Assembly (NCBI GenBank): GCA_018398815.1
Contig: CM031620.1
Span: forward strand, 68,759,516-68,823,515
From: Conus ventricosus
Lineage: Eukaryota > Mollusca > Gastropoda > Neogastropoda > Conidae
Direction: 5' to 3'
DNA length: 64,000 bases
Positions 60,306 to 64,000 of the stretch are shown piece after piece. Made by a program: the position numbers and the translations under genes. The notes under the pieces were generated by a model. That model was not told where the DNA came from, ran no database searches, and saw only the letters and a list, made by a program, of their open reading frames with translations. Position 1 is the first letter of the stretch. Every line of letters starts with the position of its first letter.

Positions 60306-60381
60306 CAATACCCACGGCCCCCCAACTATTCTCATCAAGTGACTTCCAGAAGCCACCATTCTGCGGCCAAGAGCAAACAGG
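60306..60381 (+). CDS. TBC1D5: TBC1D5 exon after the TBC domain: PRPPNY block
   Basis: The exon follows gtgtgcag and ends at cagg|gtatgt. It encodes 25 codons plus one base, from QYPRPPNYSHQ to AAKSKQ. It joins in phase 0 to the exon ending at 44016 across a 16-kb intron. It corresponds to the vertebrate NPRPVTYQFHP region just after the TBC domain. Conservation is modest, so the call rests on phase, splice sites and position. Confidence 0.65.
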
Positions 60382-60749
60382 GTATGTGTTCAATCTGTAT
60401 TTGGTTTGCTGCGGGTCTGCTTGGATTACTTGTTATGGGGTGTATTCTGTGTCCCTTCACTAAATGTAAAATGGCAGAATCTTACTAACTTGCTGTGGCT
60501 TTGGTATTAATGGCCACCTTCTTTGTTTATTGTTTCATTAACTTGATCTTTGAATTTGTTGTAGCGCATACAGAATCTTTCTTTTGTAAACTTCAGGTGT
60601 CAGGTGTCACATCATTGGGAACGGTAGGTGTAACTTTTTTCAGTTTGTTGATATTGCAAGATTGAGACTTAAAGTGCTGAACATGATAGATTAAAAGGAA
60701 GTTTTTAAATTTACTGCTGTAATGAACCCTTTCTGTATGAATACCTTCT

Positions 60750-60765
60750 CACACACACACACAAA

Positions 60766-60843
<78 letters not shown>

Positions 60844-60844
60844 T

Positions 60845-60920
<76 letters not shown>
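60750..60920. repeat. (CA)n microsatellite
   Basis: Two CA runs separated by 'aatttctctctc'. Confidence 0.97.
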
Positions 60921-60923
<3 letters not shown>

Positions 60924-61094
60924 TGCTTGAACACATGCACACTCAGAAATATACACACGCATCTTCACACTTACGTACCACTCGTACATACATGAACTCG
61001 CATGATATATGCTGATTATTGCCTTAGATAATGGCACAATAGAGGTCAAGGTCTGATGAGTAGAACTGCTGCATGATGAGGACAGGCTTCCCAT

Positions 61095-61260
61095 ATACTG
61101 TCTGCTGCCTCAGCTTGTCTGTGCCTGTCAGTGTCTGTTGGACCAGACTTTGTAGTACTTTGTCTGGTCTGACATGGTCTGGTCTTTGTCTGTTGGACCA
61201 GACTTTGTATTCGTTTGTCTGTCTGGTCTGACATGATCTTGTCTTTGTCTGTTATCAGAA
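61095..61260. repeat. Imperfect TGTCTG / 'ttgtctgttggaccagactt' repeat
   Basis: ctgttggaccagactttgta occurs at about 61134 and 61189, with intervening gtctggtctgacatg repeats. Confidence 0.8.
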
Positions 61261-61476
61261 TGCCAGAAACCTTCTAACTGCTTTCTCTGCTAGTACTTTG
61301 CTTGATCTGTTATATGCTGCACGCCATGCTGTATAACCAAGACTGTCAGTTGTGTTAAGCATGATTGTGCTGTGATGCGTACAGCCACAATACCAATTGT
61401 AACAGTCTGTGATCAGCAGAACGTCTGTTGTCTTATCAGTTTAATACGTTTGTCTCGTCAGTAAACTGTCTCTGGT

Positions 61477-62533
61477 ATAGAGTTTGTTTAGAACTTACCG
61501 CCAATGACATTGACAAACAAAGCACAAGACAAGACACGATGCATTTCAACCACTTGGGTCTTCTTCAGGCGAAAAAATAAATCACATTTAACATGTGGGA
61601 CAGTACAAACAACGAAAAACGAAAAAGAATGAAAAATGACTTATCCGTTCTTGTCCATGTGTTTGGTGGGCGGAAATGACATGCGGCCAGGGGATTAAAT
61701 AGATGGAGGGTTGCTGTAACTACTGTATGAAGTGAGTGAAGGGGATGTGGTGGTGGTGTATGTAAGTGTGTGTGTATGTGTGTGTGTATGTGTGTGTTGG
61801 TAGGGATTTTGCCAACTGGTGTGGAAGAGGTGAGTATGTGTGTTTGGTTATTGTTGGATATTGATGCCTTGGGGGTGTAGTGTGCCCTGGGCACACTACA
61901 CCCCCAAGGCATCAATATCCAACAATAACCAAACGCACATACTCACCTCTTCCACACCAGTTGGCAAAATCCCCTACCAACACACACACATACACACACA
62001 CATACACACACACTTACATACACCACCACCACATCCCCTTCACTCACTTCATACAGTAGTTACAGCAACCCTCCATCTATTTAATCTTAGTTTTGTATTA
62101 TCCTTCCCCTTAAATCCCCCCCCCCCCCCACCCCCCCTTTTTTTTTTTTTCCCCCCTTACCATTATTATCAATCCACCATTACCACAACCATCACAAAGA
62201 TATCACGCCATCCCAATAAACTGGACACACAACCCTATCATATCACACACACACACCTCCCCTGACGCAACCCCCCCCCCCCCCCCCCCCCCCCTCCGTT
62301 TCCTCTCCCATAATCCCCCTGGCCGCATGTCATTTCCGCCCACCAAACACATGGACAAGAACGGATAAGTCATTTTTCATTCTTTTTTCGTTTTTCGTTG
62401 TTTGTACTGTCCCACATGTTAAATGTGATTTATTTTTTCGCCTGAAGAAGACCCAAGTGGTTGAAATGCATCGTGTCTTGTCTTGTGCTTTGTTTGTCAA
62501 TGTCATTGGCGGTAAGTTCTAAACAAACTCTAT
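61477..62533. repeat. Long inverted repeat (palindrome)
   Basis: The arms meet at the T in gtgccctgggcac (61888). The left arm is about 411 bp. The right arm is about 645 bp and matches it except for roughly 229 extra bases at 62087-62315, flanked by taatc direct repeats. Arm identity is very high; I see only a few single-base differences. Each outer end carries the CCTGAAGAAGACC dispersed motif. Confidence 0.93.
62271..62294. repeat. Poly(C) run of 24
   Basis: An uninterrupted C run inside the extra segment of the right palindrome arm. Confidence 0.95.
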
Positions 62534-62724
62534 TCCTAATCTTGCTTCGTTCGCCGCCGTCAGTCACTCCATTTTGAAATGTCTCTGGTATATTTTGAGT
62601 CGTTTCTGTCTAATCATATGCCTCAGAAAGCTAATAGGGATTGTGTGATGTTCTTGATTTGCGTGAGACATGTTTTACTTCATGCCTTTTGTCTGCCTCT
62701 CTGCTGTGTCTGCACGTCTACTAG

Positions 62725-62872
62725 CACCCCATGCGCAGAAGTACCGAGGAGGGTTTTCATCGTTTTCCGCGCAAATTCAGCCGCCCCAAAACCCTGTCTG
62801 TGTCCACGTTTGAAAAGAACCTACCCAAATCGTCTAGCGAGCCGATGAACCTGCAGACGGATATCTCACCAG
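62725..62872 (+). CDS. TBC1D5: TBC1D5 exon: basic segment after the TBC domain
   Basis: The exon follows ctactag and ends at ccag|gtagta. It is open in one frame from HPMRRSTEEGFHRFPRKFSR to MNLQTDISP. The stretch RFPRKFSRPKTLS resembles the vertebrate NFGRKLISPA segment. The phase does not join cleanly to 60306-60381, which ends in phase 1. Either a base is wrong, another donor is used, or a small exon is missing between them. Confidence 0.55.
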
Positions 62873-63107
62873 GTAGTAGAGTGAAGCTGGGTTCTGAGCG
62901 CCGCCCCGTGCCACTAAACGGTGTTGTCTGATGCTGCTTATGTTCATTTCCCCCTCCTCTGAAGGTTGATTTGAACTTGTGACTTCCTCCTGAATCTTCC
63001 CTGGTCTTCCTGTGTTGATGTGTTTCATCTTTATATATCTCTGCGCTTTCTGAGTTCCAATTTTTTTTTTTTTTCTTTTTTTTTTCCACTTGCCTCTCCC
63101 ATCTCCT

Positions 63108-63109
<2 letters not shown>

Positions 63110-63135
<26 letters not shown>
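63110..63135. repeat. Poly(C) run of 26
   Basis: A C run following a T-rich stretch at 63060-63085. The remaining 63136-63950 shows no other feature. Confidence 0.95.
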
Positions 63136-63140
<5 letters not shown>

Positions 63141-63960
63141 GTGGTTTTGATTTTCCGTAGCTTTTGTTTTTTAAATTTTCTTCTGTTCATTTCTTGAAAA
63201 AAAAAAGATTTGTGTGGTGGTTTTTAGTTTTAGCTGTAGTTTTTGATCAGTGGATTATTCAATGGCTGTGTAGTGTGGCTATGTAACGGATTGAAACATT
63301 TTTTTTACATGGAATCATTCTTGTGTGGGACTGAACTCTATCAGTTTCATGGTGATTTTAAGTTGTGTTGAGCTAGAAGTGATTGGGGGTACATCAGTTA
63401 GTAACTTTGATTATCAGTTGCTCACTGACTTGGTGAGATTTTACTTCATTTTTTAATTCTCAAGTGCCATTAGAAATGGAATGTTTTAAAATAAAAGACA
63501 AAAAAATGTTAGGACTCAATTTTAAACTTTTAGTGCATGTGCACATATGTTTGTGCATGTTTTTGTCTGTGTAGTTTCCTTAGCGGTCTTTGCAGTCCAG
63601 AGAGTTATGTTCTGTGTGTCTGATATTTTCCTGTGAGTCTTCGACAAATAGTACCCTAGTCTTTTTTTTTTAATGGCTGTTGTCCTTTTGTTGTTACCCA
63701 GTGATTTTGTTTTTATAGTAAAGAAAAGGAAGAAATTTGTCATAATGGTATCAAAGTAGAATTTTGACAGGGCACAAGAAAAGCCAGTTGCTTTGGAGAA
63801 TAAGTTAAATGTCAGCATGTTTTTTAATATAAAGGGAAATTCTGTATAGGGGATTTTTCTTTTTTATTTTGTATCATCTCCACTGTGTGCATTCTATCAT
63901 TAATGAAAAATTCAAGTGCTTTAGATGTTTATTTTCTTTAATTTTGAAACCTTTTGGCAG

Positions 63961-64000
63961 GAAAGATGACCCACATTTCCTTAGTTGTTTCACCAATATC
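63961..64000 (+). CDS. Possible next TBC1D5 exon, cut by the window edge
   Basis: A good acceptor (ccttttggcag) is followed by sequence that is open to the window end if entered in the phase left by the exon ending at 62872. The visible residues are about 13 and not distinctive, so this is a weak call. Confidence 0.25.

Larger units (their letters stand above)
3159..62872 (+). other. TBC1D5: TBC1D5 gene (partial; both ends outside the window)
   Basis: Eleven exons in the same order as animal TBC1D5 lie on the + strand across about 60 kb. TBC1D5 is known as a GTPase-activating protein for Rab7 on late endosomes; it binds retromer (VPS29/VPS35) and ATG8 proteins. The exons here cover most of the TBC domain, from WNKFFQDNELRL and the IxxDxxR arginine-finger motif, through the YxQ glutamine-finger motif, to the GREFPMQDLL and DYIFVAMMLYIRD block, then the start of the region after the TBC domain. 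The N-terminal exons and the retromer- and LC3-binding C-terminal part are not in the window. The introns carry all the transposons and satellites listed. Several exons need one-base additions to keep frame. The identification rests on remembered family sequence, with no search run. Confidence 0.88.

Overview
The window reads as animal, most likely lophotrochozoan and probably gastropod mollusc, nuclear DNA. This is inferred from the TBC1D5 exons with GT-AG introns, the kinds of transposable element (an I/Nimb-type LINE with a TTATC tail, a tRNA-headed SINE, a Gmr1-like LTR element), and very heavy micro- and minisatellite content. There is no bacterial gene organisation. Nearly all long open frames in the window are tandem repeats or decayed transposons.

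One cellular gene spans almost the whole window on the + strand: TBC1D5, a Rab7-directed GAP that works with retromer. Eleven exons are recognisable (3159-3226, 4869-4971, 12976-13078, 15749-15837, 23310-23360, 25178-25247, about 25888-26054, 39177-39319, 43911-44016, 60306-60381, 62725-62872), plus a weak one at the right edge. The gene runs off both ends. The main result is that exons 4869-4971 and 12976-13078 look like a mutually exclusive pair. Both are 103 bp, have the same phases, and encode alternative versions of the TBC segment between the arginine finger (in the upstream exon) and the YxQ glutamine finger. Several downstream exons need single missing bases, usually in C runs, to keep frame. 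That points to consensus errors, or less likely to decay.

The introns hold the rest. 0-3 kb: tandem repeats. 4.0-4.4 kb: a SINE with a 12-bp target duplication. 5.4-12 kb: a 2.6-kb array of a 45-bp unit and smaller arrays, plus a 58-bp truncated LINE end. 13.2-13.9 kb: a MITE-like element. 14-25 kb: minisatellites, some touching exon edges. 26.7-37.4 kb: a 10.7-kb LTR retrotransposon on the - strand whose domain order is gag-PR-INT-RT-RNaseH (copia-like order with gypsy-like domains, as in Gmr1 elements), with a small hAT-like MITE nested in pol. 33.6-38.5 kb is visibly poor sequence. 40-46 kb: hAT-like transposase debris and a second, Ser/Leu-tRNA-like SINE. 48.3-51.1 kb: a 63-bp (21-codon) minisatellite made from a reverse-transcriptase C-terminal segment, followed by the LINE tail it came from. 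51.7-53.1 kb: a TC-rich microsatellite, into which a near full-length I/Nimb-type LINE (53.1-59.07 kb) inserted with a 12-bp target duplication. 61.5-62.5 kb: a long inverted repeat.

The genes do not form a pathway. TBC1D5 is the host and everything else is intronic cargo. The open questions are how the cargo affects splicing (arrays touch several splice sites and one array duplicates a 3' splice site) and how accurate the assembly is.
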